In this document: one piece after another, positions 26,989 to 36,091 of the stretch
Layout of the letters: each line of letters starts with the position of its first letter
Position numbering within the stretch: position 1 is the stretch's first letter
From: Acinetobacter kookii
GTDB lineage: Bacteria; Pseudomonadota; Gammaproteobacteria; Pseudomonadales; Moraxellaceae
Assembly (NCBI RefSeq): GCF_900096895.1
Contig: NZ_FMYO01000011.1
Coordinates: 18,911-82,910, forward strand
DNA length: 64,000 bases
Direction of reading: 5' to 3'
The notes under the pieces: generated by a model
Database searches by the model: none
The model's input: only the letters and a program-made list of their open reading frames with translations
What the model was told of the DNA's origin: nothing
Made by a program: the position numbers and the translations under genes

Positions 26989-27020
26989 AAAAGCCTAATT
27001 TTCACAAATTAGGCTTTTTT
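26989..27020 (+). terminator. Terminator of the two-gene cassette
   Basis: AAAAGCCTAATTT-TCAC-AAATTAGGCTTTTTT is a perfect 13-bp stem with a T-run, 88 bases after the second gene. Confidence 0.88.
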
Positions 27021-27113
27021 AAGTGATTTTTCACGTTCCACGCTCTTAATTCATTTTTAAATCTAGAAGTAAAAAAAGGCCTCCATTTCGTAAAATGGCA
27101 TTTTCTTATTTCA

Positions 27114-28295
27114 TTACGAATAAAAACTCGGATCAGGAACTTTAGCCGTTAACACCCACTCCCCAATTTCCTGATATTTATAATCAACCGGGTCATGCAA
27201 AGTTTGAGTACGCACATTGCGCCAGAAACGGTCTAAATTCAGTTTGGCTGTGGTCGCGCGGGCACCCATCACCTGGAAAATATTCTGTGTGATATACAAC
27301 GAGCTATTGGTCGCCGCAATTTTGGCAGTCGCAATGGCAATGGACACTTCACCGCGCTGCTCGGCTGTTAAGCCTGCACCAATATCCCAAGCCTTCTGTA
27401 GTGTCTCTACCGCTTTAGCTGCCAGTAAACGCACGCCTTCCAGCTGCACATAAAATTCGGCAAAGTGCTTTTGCGTAAACGGATCATTCACGGCATTTTC
27501 CACCAAAGATTTGGACCAGGCTTTTTGGCTCTGTACGGTTTTTCTGGCGGTTTCAAAAGCGCCTTCTGCCACGCCTAAAAACAGATGCACAAAAATCAGT
27601 TGCGCAATCAGCGGACGTAAACTCGAATACGGCGTACTGAGTGGTCCTGGATTGAGCAATAATTCATCTTTTTGAATTTTAACCTGCTCGAAATGACTGG
27701 TGCCGCTGTCGGTCTGGCGCTGTCCCATATTGTTCCAGTCACCTAAAAAACTCACCCCTTCTCGGGCTGTCGGAATCACGCCAATCAGCAATTTTCCTTC
27801 CTCGTTATAGCCTGAGCAGAGCAACACATCGGAATCGATCGAACCTGAACAGAAGCTTTTTTCACCCTGAAACAGGTATTCATTTTCAGACACTTTGACT
27901 GCGGTGGTCCGTCGGTCTAAGGGGTTTAAGGTATTGCCCCAAAACAGGTTTTCTTGTGCAGTTTGCTCAAACCATTTTCCATACTGTTCAGGCTGGGAAA
28001 ACAGTTGCACCGTCGCAATCAGCAAATGATGAAAACCATACACATGCGCCAGAGAACTGTCGACCTGGGCAACGACCTGAATGGTCTGAAATACCGTTTT
28101 CCAGTCCGCGCCCTGACCGCCATATTGGGTTGGAATGGCAAGTCCCAGCAAGCCACTTTGACGGATTAAATCACGCTCCTGTTTTGGGTTACCGCCCTGC
28201 TTGTCGCGTTCTGCAGCCGTGGTTGCAAACTGTTCAGCAAGTTGCCCGGCAATGTGTAATGGATTTGAGATTAAAAGCGGGGATGAAGCATTCAT
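27114..28295 (-). CDS. Acyl-CoA-dehydrogenase-fold flavoprotein, DszC/SfnB-like
   Basis: A 393-residue protein of the acyl-CoA dehydrogenase fold, in three parts: helical N-domain (IRQSGLLGLAIPTQYGGQGADW), middle beta domain (GEKSFCSGSIDSDVLLCSG, MGQRQTDSGT) and helical C-domain. The ending FWRNVRTQTLHDPVDYKYQEIGEW is typical of the DszC-like flavin monooxygenases and SfnB sulfur-acquisition proteins rather than true acyl-CoA dehydrogenases. It probably uses reduced flavin on an organosulfur compound; msuE (FMN reductase) and sfnG lie 3.5 kb away on the other strand, which supports this. The exact substrate is unknown. Confidence 0.82.
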   Translation of the reverse strand: MNASSPLLISNPLHIAGQLAEQFATTAAERDKQGGNPKQERDLIRQSGLLGLAIPTQYGGQGADWKTVFQTIQVVAQVDSSLAHVYGFHHLLIATVQLFSQPEQYGKWFEQTAQENLFWGNTLNPLDRRTTAVKVSENEYLFQGEKSFCSGSIDSDVLLCSGYNEEGKLLIGVIPTAREGVSFLGDWNNMGQRQTDSGTSHFEQVKIQKDELLLNPGPLSTPYSSLRPLIAQLIFVHLFLGVAEGAFETARKTVQSQKAWSKSLVENAVNDPFTQKHFAEFYVQLEGVRLLAAKAVETLQKAWDIGAGLTAEQRGEVSIAIATAKIAATNSSLYITQNIFQVMGARATTAKLNLDRFWRNVRTQTLHDPVDYKYQEIGEWVLTAKVPDPSFYS

Positions 28296-28384
28296 AATAT
28301 GATCTGATTATTGCTGTATTTTTAGCTTAGCAGATGATGTTTTCATGTTTTATCTGAATGCCTGCAGTGCTTATGCATAAAATA

Positions 28385-28416
28385 AAAATACCGCCTGAAC
28401 ATGCAGACGGTATTTT
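28385..28416 (-). terminator. Terminator of acs
   Basis: AAAATACCGCCTG-AACATG-CAGACGGTATTTT pairs over 12 of 13 positions, immediately after the acs stop codon. Confidence 0.75.
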
Positions 28417-28426
28417 GATCAATCAC

Positions 28427-30370
28427 TTATTTTTCGGGATAGACCGTCGCGATCAGGTTGTCCACCACTTGCGGATCGGCCAGGGTTGAGGTATCCCCCA
28501 AAGTGTCCAGTTCATTGGCGGCAATTTTTCTTAAAATACGGCGCATGATTTTCCCTGAACGGGTTTTCGGTAAAGCCGGTGCCCAATGCAAGGCGTCCGG
28601 TGTAGCCACAGGGCCCAACACCTTACGTACCCAGTTGATCAGTTCATTACGTAGTTCTTCGGATTCCTCAAAATTTGCCTGTAAGGTCACGAATGCACAG
28701 ATGCCTTGTCCCTTAATATCATGCGGCATACCAACCACGGCCGCTTCAGCCACATGCTCATGCGCTACCAGAGCACTTTCCACTTCTGCCGTACCTAAAC
28801 GATGTCCGGAAACATTCAGCACGTCATCGACACGTCCGGTAATCCAGTAATAGCCATCCTTGTCACGGCGAGCACCATCTCCGGTAAAATAGCTTCCCGG
28901 ATAAGTCGAGAAATAGGCTTCAATAAAACGCTCAGGATCACCCCAGATGGTACGCATCTGACCCGGCCAGGAATCCTTGATGATCAGGTTGCCTTCGGCT
29001 TCACCTTCAAGCTCCTTACCTTCAGCATCGACAATCGCCGGTTGTATGCCAAACAATGGTCGGGTTGCAGAACCCGGTTTTAAATCGGTCGCTCCCGGCA
29101 AAGGTGAAATCAGGATTCCGCCGGTCTCGGTTTGCCACCAGGTATCGACAATTGGGCAGCGGCTTTCACCGACCACGGTGTAATACCAGTTCCAGGCTTC
29201 CGGGTTAATCGGCTCACCCACCGAACCGATCAGGCGCAAGCTGCTGCGGTCACTTTCCCGGACGAAGGCATCGCCTTCGCGCATCATGGCACGAATGGCT
29301 GTGGGTGCCGTATAGAGAATGGAAACATTGTGCTTGTCGACAATATGACCGGTACGCGCCCAGGTCGGGTATTGCGGTACGCCTTCAAACATCACCGTGG
29401 TGGTGCCATTGGAAAGCGGGCCATAGATCACATAGGAATGTCCGGTAATCCAGCCCACATCTGCGGTACACCAGAACACATCATCCTGCTTGATATCGAA
29501 CACTTCTCGGAAAGTGGAATTCACATAGGTCAGATAGCCACCGGTCGTATGCAACACCCCTTTCGGCTTGCCGGTCGAACCCGAGGTATACAGAATGAAT
29601 AACGGATCTTCAGCATTCATCGGTTCAGGCGGACAGATTTCATTCACCGACATGATTTCCATGTGATACCACAGATCACGCCTGGGCTGCATTTCAATCG
29701 GGTTGCCGGTACGGTGTACCACAATCACACGTTCAACCGATTCAGTCCCGGCAATTTTCAAGGCTTCATCTACGTTGGCTTTGAGCAGAATCGGCTTGCC
29801 GCCACGCATGCCGGAATCGGCAGTAATGACCATTTTGGCCTGGCTGTCTTCAATCCGGCTGGCCAGAGAATCGGGCGAAAAACCGCCAAACACCACACAA
29901 TGCACCGCGCCAATCCGGGCACAGGCCAGCATCGCAATTGCGGCTTCCGAAACCATTGGCATATACAGCACCACCCGGTCGCCTTTTTTAATCCCGTTCT
30001 TTTTCAGCACATTCGCAAAGCGGCAGGTTTCATCATAAAGTTCGTTAAAGGAAATAATCTTGTGACGGGACGGGTGATCACCCTCCCAGATAATGGCTGG
30101 TTTATAAGGGTGTTCCTTGAGATGACGGTCCAGACAGTTGGCACTGAGGTTCAACTGCCCATCAGCGAACCATTCAATCTTGAAATTGTCCTTGTCGAAA
30201 CTGGTATTTTTGACCTGGGTAAAGGGTTTGATCCAGTCCAGCTTGTTGGCCTGTTCAGCCCAATATTCATCAGGCTGCGTGATGGATTTCTGATAACGCT
30301 CGAAATATTCAGACTCATTGGTGCGAGCGGTTTTTTTAAATTCTTCTGGTACAGGATAGATCTCATTCAT
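28427..30370 (-). CDS. acs: Acetyl-CoA synthetase
   Basis: A 647-residue AMP-forming acetate-CoA ligase. It converts acetate, ATP and CoA to acetyl-CoA, the entry point for growth on acetate. The ATP-binding motif [18 protein letters not shown], the WWQTETGG block, and [20 protein letters not shown] are intact. The acetylation-controlled lysine lies in [12 protein letters not shown] (Lys607). Length matches E. coli Acs (652). It is monocistronic with its own terminator. The CrbS/CrbR-like pair and ActP upstream suggest the same acetate-switch control as in Vibrio and Pseudomonas; no CrbR site could be identified in the 250-base AT-rich leader. Confidence 0.97.
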   Translation of the reverse strand: MNEIYPVPEEFKKTARTNESEYFERYQKSITQPDEYWAEQANKLDWIKPFTQVKNTSFDKDNFKIEWFADGQLNLSANCLDRHLKEHPYKPAIIWEGDHPSRHKIISFNELYDETCRFANVLKKNGIKKGDRVVLYMPMVSEAAIAMLACARIGAVHCVVFGGFSPDSLASRIEDSQAKMVITADSGMRGGKPILLKANVDEALKIAGTESVERVIVVHRTGNPIEMQPRRDLWYHMEIMSVNEICPPEPMNAEDPLFILYTSGSTGKPKGVLHTTGGYLTYVNSTFREVFDIKQDDVFWCTADVGWITGHSYVIYGPLSNGTTTVMFEGVPQYPTWARTGHIVDKHNVSILYTAPTAIRAMMREGDAFVRESDRSSLRLIGSVGEPINPEAWNWYYTVVGESRCPIVDTWWQTETGGILISPLPGATDLKPGSATRPLFGIQPAIVDAEGKELEGEAEGNLIIKDSWPGQMRTIWGDPERFIEAYFSTYPGSYFTGDGARRDKDGYYWITGRVDDVLNVSGHRLGTAEVESALVAHEHVAEAAVVGMPHDIKGQGICAFVTLQANFEESEELRNELINWVRKVLGPVATPDALHWAPALPKTRSGKIMRRILRKIAANELDTLGDTSTLADPQVVDNLIATVYPEK

Positions 30371-30666
30371 TGTTTACTTCCTTGATCTTATTCATCTCAT
30401 CACGAGATGCTATGCCGCGTTGTTATTGCTTTATTTATTGACTGCATATCTACAGTATGACGATTATTTTTCAACCGCTTCAATGATGCTTTGGTCGTAG
30501 TTTATTTATACAATTTAAAACACATACCCCTTATCGTATTCAACAAAAAATATGGTTTTATTCGTATCTGATCTGTTTATTTAATCTTATAATTTAAGCA
30601 GAAGATAGTGTTCTAACTTTGCAGAATTCATCATTTTCTTATTTTTATTTTAACCGGAAAAAGCGT

Positions 30667-31248
30667 ATGAAACCGCAAGATGCCTCCCCATTTTTTTCCC
30701 GATCCCAACCGGCCAAGGCAGATAATCCGCTTTCTCCGGAAGGTCGTTTCGGTCGTCTGAGTTCAATTGGCTGGTATGGGTTTGTGCATCTGATTGCTTT
30801 TTTTGCCACCCTTGCCTTCAGTCTGGCACTGGGCATTTTTAATATGCATACCTTGTCCATGGACAATCAGTTCGTCAATACCCTGACAGGAATCGCCGGA
30901 CTGGGTTTTGTGGTCATTCTGGTGCTTTATCTGTATTTTCTGATCGTGATTACGGTACGCCGCCTGCATGACCTGAACCGAAGCGGCTGGCTGATCCTGC
31001 TGTTTTTGCTGCCACTGGTGAATATTTTTATGGGGCTGTATTTGCTGTTGGGTGCCGGGACCAAAGGCATCAACACCTATGGATTGCCACGTGAAACGCC
31101 GGTCTGGGAAAAAATATTGGCCTGGTTGATGATTATCATCACGGTATTGAGTTTCTTGGCTTCAGGCAGCATGGTGTCTTATATGTTCGGTACCGGCGAA
31201 CTGGAAGTACCGCCACAAGTCATTCAAAAAGGCACCCAGTATTTCTAA
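30667..31248 (+). CDS. DUF805 membrane protein
   Basis: A 193-residue protein with four hydrophobic helices. The core GRFGRLSSIGWYGFVHL and the following VRRLHDLNRSGWLILLFLLPLVN are the DUF805 signature (RRLHDxxxSGW). An extra C-terminal helix (about 150-172) and a short soluble tail follow. Function is unknown in the family. The frame opens at 30619, but the ATG at 30667 follows GGAAAA at suitable spacing and removes an unlikely aromatic leader, so it is preferred. Confidence 0.85.
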   Translation: MKPQDASPFFSRSQPAKADNPLSPEGRFGRLSSIGWYGFVHLIAFFATLAFSLALGIFNMHTLSMDNQFVNTLTGIAGLGFVVILVLYLYFLIVITVRRLHDLNRSGWLILLFLLPLVNIFMGLYLLLGAGTKGINTYGLPRETPVWEKILAWLMIIITVLSFLASGSMVSYMFGTGELEVPPQVIQKGTQYF

Positions 31249-31358
31249 AGCCGACTGACAATTTTTGACAAAACGGCAATGAATACGATGTATGGTCGGT
31301 TAAATTTTTGTTCAGTTTCAGGCAAAATAGCGCCCACTGATCATCATCCGGAACACTT

Positions 31359-32336
31359 GTGGCTGAAAAACAAAACGCCTTGAATGAAGTAACTCAAGAC
31401 ACGTCTCAACTTTTGCATGAAGCAACAGAAAAGACAGCGCAAACTGTCATTGAACATACGGCAAAATACAATGATGCCTATTCCACCATCGACAAATTTG
31501 TCGATGCCTTTTGGGAACGCCTGCCTTATTTGTGTATCGCGTTGGTGGTGTTTACCATTTTCTATTTGCTGTCAAAACTGTTTAAGTTCTTTGTCCGTAA
31601 AGCGCTTGCGGACCGTAGTTATACCAAGCAGAACCTGGTCCTGGTACTGAACCGTGTCGGCAGTTCTGCCATCATCTTCATTGGCTTTTTAATTGCCATG
31701 GTTATTGCCATTCCAGGTTTTACCCCGGGTCAGCTGATGAGCGCCCTGGGGATCGGTTCGGTGGCCATCGGTTTCGCATTCAAGGACATTTTCCAGAACC
31801 TACTCTCTGGCATCTTAATCCTGCTGGGCGAACCATTCAAAATTGGCGATGACATTATTGTTTCGGGCATGGAAGGCACGGTTGAGGATATCCAGATTCG
31901 CGCGACTTACTTACGCTCCCCCGATGGTCGCCGCATCGTGATTCCCAATGCGACGGTGTATACCAGTGCCGTAACCGTCAACACGGCCTATCAACGCCGT
32001 CGTTGTGAATTTGTGGTCGGAATTGGCTATGAAGATGATGTACAAAAAGCCAAGAGCATTATCTTAAGCATTCTAGATAAAGACCCGACCATTTTGAGCC
32101 AGCCTGCATTTGCAGTAAACGTCAATGCGCTTGCCGACTTCTCGATTAACCTGAATGTACGTTGGTGGGTCGATACCACAGAAACCACCACTGCAGGTTC
32201 AATCAGCGAAGTTCAGGAACGCGTGATTAAAGCCTTTGCTGAACACGAGATTTCAATTCCTTATCCGGTACAGGAAGTCAAAATCTATCGTGGCAATGAC
32301 ACGACAGAAGTCGCTGAATCAGCACGTGCTAAATAA
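31359..32336 (+). CDS. MscS-family mechanosensitive channel
   Basis: A 325-residue protein. A polar N-terminus of about 50 residues precedes three helices: about 53-73, 95-115 and the pore helix MSALGIGSVAIGFAFKDIFQNLLSGILIL. The soluble beta domain follows (GDDIIVSGMEGTVEDIQIRATYLRSPDGRRIVIPNATVYT), then the C-terminal alpha/beta domain. This is the layout of small MscS channels that release solutes on hypo-osmotic shock. Translation starts at GTG (31359); no ATG is available at this point. Its end overlaps convergent rsmE by 18 bases. Confidence 0.92.
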   Translation: MAEKQNALNEVTQDTSQLLHEATEKTAQTVIEHTAKYNDAYSTIDKFVDAFWERLPYLCIALVVFTIFYLLSKLFKFFVRKALADRSYTKQNLVLVLNRVGSSAIIFIGFLIAMVIAIPGFTPGQLMSALGIGSVAIGFAFKDIFQNLLSGILILLGEPFKIGDDIIVSGMEGTVEDIQIRATYLRSPDGRRIVIPNATVYTSAVTVNTAYQRRRCEFVVGIGYEDDVQKAKSIILSILDKDPTILSQPAFAVNVNALADFSINLNVRWWVDTTETTTAGSISEVQERVIKAFAEHEISIPYPVQEVKIYRGNDTTEVAESARAK

Positions 32337-33032
32337 ACGGCCAAATACGTAGGGAATTACCGTTTCGGTCCGAATAATACGGTTGCCTAGGCTTAACGCC
32401 TGGCAGCCGTTTTTTATGAGTAAATCAATTTCATAAGGGATAAAACCGCCCTCTGGGCCAATCACGATTGTACAGGGATGATCAATCGCAAAAGGCATGG
32501 GTTGCTCTACATAAGGATGGGCCACATAGGCAGGACGTTCTGCGGTGATTAAGCCGGGCAGCACATCTTCAACAAAAGGCTTAAAGCGTTTATGGATTTC
32601 AATTTGCGGTGCAACCGTATCCCCTGCCTGTTCCAGACCTAAGGTTACATAATGATCCAGTTGCTGTAGAAACGGGGTTTGCCAATAGCTTTTATCGACG
32701 CGATAGCTATGCAGCAAAATCATTTTTTCTACCCCCAGAGTCACGCTATCCATAATCAGGCGGCGCAGCACTTTCGGACGTGGCATGGCGACAATTAGAG
32801 TCACGGGAAGTTTAGCCGGTACACTTTCTTCTTTGAGCGGTTTTAATTTTATCGCCTGTTCGGTCACTTCCACAATTTCGGTCAGGTAACGTTTCCCCTC
32901 ACGAATACCCACTTTAAGCGTGTCACCTACAGTAATCTCCAGATGTTGCTGTAGATGCTCTAACTGACGTTTGCTGCTAATGGACCAGTATTCAGATTCA
33001 GTTTGGCGTGGGTCAAGGAGGACAATATTCAT
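32319..33032 (-). CDS. rsmE: 16S rRNA m3U1498 methyltransferase RsmE
   Basis: A 237-residue SPOUT methyltransferase that methylates N3 of U1498 in 16S rRNA using S-adenosylmethionine. An N-terminal PUA-like part (about 1-70) is followed by the SPOUT fold with trefoil-knot motifs IVIGPEGGFIPYE and LGNRIIRTETV near the C-terminus. Family proteins usually read LGxRILRTETA; the small differences are conservative. The 3' end overlaps the mscS-like gene by 18 bases in convergent orientation. Confidence 0.95.
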   Translation of the reverse strand: MNIVLLDPRQTESEYWSISSKRQLEHLQQHLEITVGDTLKVGIREGKRYLTEIVEVTEQAIKLKPLKEESVPAKLPVTLIVAMPRPKVLRRLIMDSVTLGVEKMILLHSYRVDKSYWQTPFLQQLDHYVTLGLEQAGDTVAPQIEIHKRFKPFVEDVLPGLITAERPAYVAHPYVEQPMPFAIDHPCTIVIGPEGGFIPYEIDLLIKNGCQALSLGNRIIRTETVIPYVFGRLFSTC

Positions 33033-33076
33033 AATCTTCTGCTAAAGAATCATTCAACATATTAGGATACGCGGAA

Positions 33077-33168
33077 GGCGACAGGGATGTCGCCCGCTGA
33101 TCTGTACAGCATGGATGCTGTATCAGATCAGCAAAGGATTTTTGCTACTTTTGATCCCTCAAAAGTAG
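33077..33168. repeat. Triple-hairpin dispersed-repeat element
   Basis: Three perfect or near-perfect palindromes stand in a row. GGCGACA-GGGA-TGTCGCC is at 33077-33094. GATCTGTACAGCAT-GG-ATGCTGTATCAGATC (33099-33129) has a one-base bulge. CTACTTTTGA-TCCC-TCAAAAGTAG is at 33145-33168 (stem arms 33145-33154 and 33159-33168). There is no coding content. The element lies between rsmE and waaA, both leftward. Its third hairpin resembles the GTTACTTTGG hairpin at 4449 in design. Confidence 0.65.
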
Positions 33169-33235
33169 AGATTGCCTACGAATCAACATTTAAACTTTTC
33201 TGTCAAAATGAGGCCGTATCGTGCATTTGAAATAT

Positions 33236-34516
33236 TTAAATATACTGATCAATCACCGCAATATGTTTGGCTAAAGACCCTGCATTTTTAAGCATGATCT
33301 GCTGCGCCGCAATGTTTAATCTGGCAGCTTTATCTAGATCGGTCAAAAGTTCAATTAATACCTTTGCTGCCTGCCCGGCATCGTCCATGACTTTTACGCC
33401 ACCCACCGCGATAAATTCATCCACAATAGTCTGAAAGTTAAAATAATTGTTACCCAAAACTGTCGGCACATTTAAGGCAATCGGCTCCAGAATATTATGC
33501 CCGCCGCCCGGTTCATTCAGCGAACCACCCACAAAGCAGACTTGACTCAGGGCATACCACAGCCACATTTCCCCCATCGAATCGGCTAAATAGACTTGCG
33601 TATCAGTTTCTATTTTTTGTCCTAGACTACGACGCTGTGTTGAGAGATTTAAAATTTGTGTGGTTTTAAAAACCTCATCAAAGCGTTCCGGATGACGTGG
33701 CACCACAATGACCAGCAGTTCTGGATGTTTTTCCAGATAGGGCTTTAGAGCCGTTAACAGTTTTTGTTCTTCAGGGGCATGCGTGCTGGCAAGAGTGATG
33801 ATTTTACGTGCCGATAAATGCCAGTCCTGCTGCAATTGCTGCGCTTGCTGAATAAAGCTATGTGGCGCATGAATATCAAATTTAATGCTGCCGAGTACCT
33901 GACTTTTATCCGCTGGCATGCCTAAATTGCGGTAGCGGTCTAAAGTGGCCTGGTCCTGAGCCAGCATACGTTCCAGCCCCATCAGCATGCCTTGGGTCAG
34001 CCCTTGAACCTTGGCATAGCCTTTGGCCGATTTTTCCGAAAGCCGAGCATTAATCAGTAAACATGGCACTTTAAATTGCTGTGCCTGGTCAATTAAATTC
34101 GGCCAGATTTCAGTTTCGACCAAAGCCAGGACTTTCGGCTGATATTTTTGATAAAACGTCTGGACTAATTTCTTCTGATCGGCAGGTAAATACACCGCCT
34201 GAAACAAATGTTCATAAGGTGCTTTTAAAAAAAGGGATTTGGCCCGAGCCTGTCCCGTCTTGGTGGTATTGGTGACCAGTACCGGATGGCCCAGTTTGAG
34301 GTAATGTTCAATTAAAGGCTGTGCCGCATTGGTTTCTCCCACCGACACCACATGAAACCAGAGCGCATGCAGGTTTTTCGGCTGTTGAAATGGACCAAAG
34401 CGCTCAAGACATTCTTGTTGCAATTGCTCCGTATTCAGCGCACGTTTTTTAATCTGCCATTTATATAATGGCTTAATTAGAGTAAGTGCCGCGTTGTACC
34501 AAAAAGGAGTAGCCAA
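33236..34516 (-). CDS. waaA: Kdo transferase WaaA
   Basis: A 426-residue 3-deoxy-D-manno-octulosonic acid transferase that adds Kdo to lipid IVA, a step of lipid A-core synthesis at the inner membrane. It has the N-terminal anchor-like segment FWYNAALTLIKPLYKW, the glycosyltransferase N-domain (HALWFHVVSVGETNAAQPLI, TNTTKTGQARA, VLALVETEIWPNLI), and the C-domain nucleotide-sugar site (FVGGSLNEPGGGHNILEPI). Length fits the family (about 425). It is a single leftward gene; a palindromic repeat separates it from rsmE. Confidence 0.96.
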   Translation of the reverse strand: MATPFWYNAALTLIKPLYKWQIKKRALNTEQLQQECLERFGPFQQPKNLHALWFHVVSVGETNAAQPLIEHYLKLGHPVLVTNTTKTGQARAKSLFLKAPYEHLFQAVYLPADQKKLVQTFYQKYQPKVLALVETEIWPNLIDQAQQFKVPCLLINARLSEKSAKGYAKVQGLTQGMLMGLERMLAQDQATLDRYRNLGMPADKSQVLGSIKFDIHAPHSFIQQAQQLQQDWHLSARKIITLASTHAPEEQKLLTALKPYLEKHPELLVIVVPRHPERFDEVFKTTQILNLSTQRRSLGQKIETDTQVYLADSMGEMWLWYALSQVCFVGGSLNEPGGGHNILEPIALNVPTVLGNNYFNFQTIVDEFIAVGGVKVMDDAGQAAKVLIELLTDLDKAARLNIAAQQIMLKNAGSLAKHIAVIDQYI

Positions 34517-34627
34517 ACAAGTTGCCTCAAATCATGTCTAATCGGCAAAATATAACAGAGCAGCCTTCACATGTTAATGAATTCTGCTCTGTAACATCAT
34601 TTATTCTGTTCTATTGAAATTAGCTGC

Positions 34628-35704
34628 TTAACTTTCTGCAAGCTGTTTATTCAGAAAGGGATAGTCGATATAGCCTTCTGCCACATCGGTTCCAATCATG
34701 TTTTCCAGTTTCAATTCATTCAGTGGTTCATCGTCCAGCAAACGCTCAAACAGGTCAGGATTGGCAATATAAGCCTTACCAAAAGACACCGCTTCCGCCT
34801 TGCCAGAGGCCAACAGTTCAAGCGCATCTTCACGGCTTAAACGCATATTGGCAATATACGGCACCCCATTTGAACGCGCTTTCATGTCCAGACTGATGCT
34901 GTCTTCGGCCAGATATTCACGGGTAAAGAAGAAGGCAATTTGACGCTGACCCAATTCTTGCATGACATAACCAAAGGTTTCCAAAGGATTGGCATCGCCC
35001 ATATCATGCTCATCACCACGCGGTGCCAGATGTACACCGACACGACCTGCGCCCCACACTTCAATCAGCGCATCGACCACTTCTAATAAGAAGCGGGCAC
35101 GGTTTTCAACTGAACCGCCGTATTCATCTTCACGCAGGTTGGTTTTGCTTTGCAGGAACTGGTCAATTAAATAACCGTTGGCTGCATGCAGTTCTACCCC
35201 ATCAAAACCGGCCGCTTTGGCTTTAATGGCAGCCTGTTTATATTGTTCGGTAATGGCATGGATTTCCGAAATTTCCAGTGCACGTGGCACCACATATTCA
35301 CGTTTTGGACGCAGCAGGCTGACATAGCCGGCCTGTTGTACAGCACTTGCTGAAACCGGTGTTTCACCCTTTAACAGATCAGGATGGGAGACACGTCCCA
35401 CATGCCACAACTGCGCTACAATCAAACCGTCTTTGGCATGCACGGCATCGGTGACCTGTTTCCAGCCTTCAACCTGTGCTTCAGTAAATAAGCCCGGGGT
35501 GTTCTCATAACCGTTGGCTTCTTCTGAAATCACGGTTGCTTCAGAGATGATTAAACCTGCGCTGGCACGCTGTGCATAGTATTCCGCCATCATGGCAGTC
35601 GGAACACGGTCGGCTGTAGCACGGCTACGCGTCAATGGTGCCATCACCACACGGTTTTTAAGTTTGAGCTCACCAAATTGAATTGGGGTGGAAAAATCTG
35701 TCAT
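34628..35704 (-). CDS. Old Yellow Enzyme family alkene reductase (NemA-like)
   Basis: A 358-residue FMN-dependent TIM-barrel enzyme. Motifs include the N-terminal PIQFGELKLKNRVVMAPLTRSRA, the substrate-binding HAANGYLIDQFLQ (His/Asn pair), and NLREDEYGGSVENRARFLLEV, as in NemA and OYE enzymes that reduce activated alkenes, nitro compounds and other electrophiles with NAD(P)H. The frame begins at a TTG (35707), but the ATG at 35704 with AGGATGGCTTG upstream is the better start. It follows an ArsR-type regulator gene by 39 bases on the same strand, so the pair is an operon. Confidence 0.92.
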   Translation of the reverse strand: MTDFSTPIQFGELKLKNRVVMAPLTRSRATADRVPTAMMAEYYAQRASAGLIISEATVISEEANGYENTPGLFTEAQVEGWKQVTDAVHAKDGLIVAQLWHVGRVSHPDLLKGETPVSASAVQQAGYVSLLRPKREYVVPRALEISEIHAITEQYKQAAIKAKAAGFDGVELHAANGYLIDQFLQSKTNLREDEYGGSVENRARFLLEVVDALIEVWGAGRVGVHLAPRGDEHDMGDANPLETFGYVMQELGQRQIAFFFTREYLAEDSISLDMKARSNGVPYIANMRLSREDALELLASGKAEAVSFGKAYIANPDLFERLLDDEPLNELKLENMIGTDVAEGYIDYPFLNKQLAES

Positions 35705-35743
35705 CAAGCCATCCTCTTACAGCTGGCTTAGACCAATTCGAGT

Positions 35744-36046
35744 CTAAAGCCCATGCTGTAAATGTTGTAAAAATTCCTGAATCAGTGCTTCATTACGAGA
35801 AAAATAAGACCATTGCCCATATTTGGTCACTTGAATCAGTCCTGCCTGTTGCAACACTGATAAATGATTGGACATGGTTGATTGGGAAATATCCGCGATT
35901 TTTTCGATATGCCCTGCACATACGCCACGACTAAAATCATCTCCACATTCTTCTGTGGAAATGAAACGCTTAGGTTCTTTTAAACATTGCAGAATCTGGC
36001 GTCGAATCGGGTTGGCTAAGGCTTTATAAATCGCTTCTGTGTCCAT
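35744..36046 (-). CDS. ArsR-family regulator of the Old Yellow Enzyme operon
   Basis: A 100-residue winged-helix protein of the ArsR/SmtB family: YKALANPIRRQILQCLKE, then the recognition region ADISQSTMSNHLSVLQQAGLIQV, then the wing TKYGQWSYFSRN. An insertion before the recognition helix (STEECGDDFSRGVCAGH) carries Cys34 and Cys43, with Cys21 nearby. The metal-site motif ELCVCDL of classical ArsR is absent, so the cysteines may respond to electrophiles or oxidants, which would suit the downstream alkene reductase. This is inference. A 14-bp palindrome 60 bases upstream is the likely operator. Confidence 0.88.
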   Translation of the reverse strand: MDTEAIYKALANPIRRQILQCLKEPKRFISTEECGDDFSRGVCAGHIEKIADISQSTMSNHLSVLQQAGLIQVTKYGQWSYFSRNEALIQEFLQHLQHGL

Positions 36047-36091
36047 CTCATTTCACTCATGTTCATGATCAGCACCTTCGCAAAAATCATT

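Noticed and set aside
29663..30385. 240-codon plus-strand frame opposite acs
   Set aside because: Antisense to the intact, highly conserved acs; frames this long are common opposite such genes.
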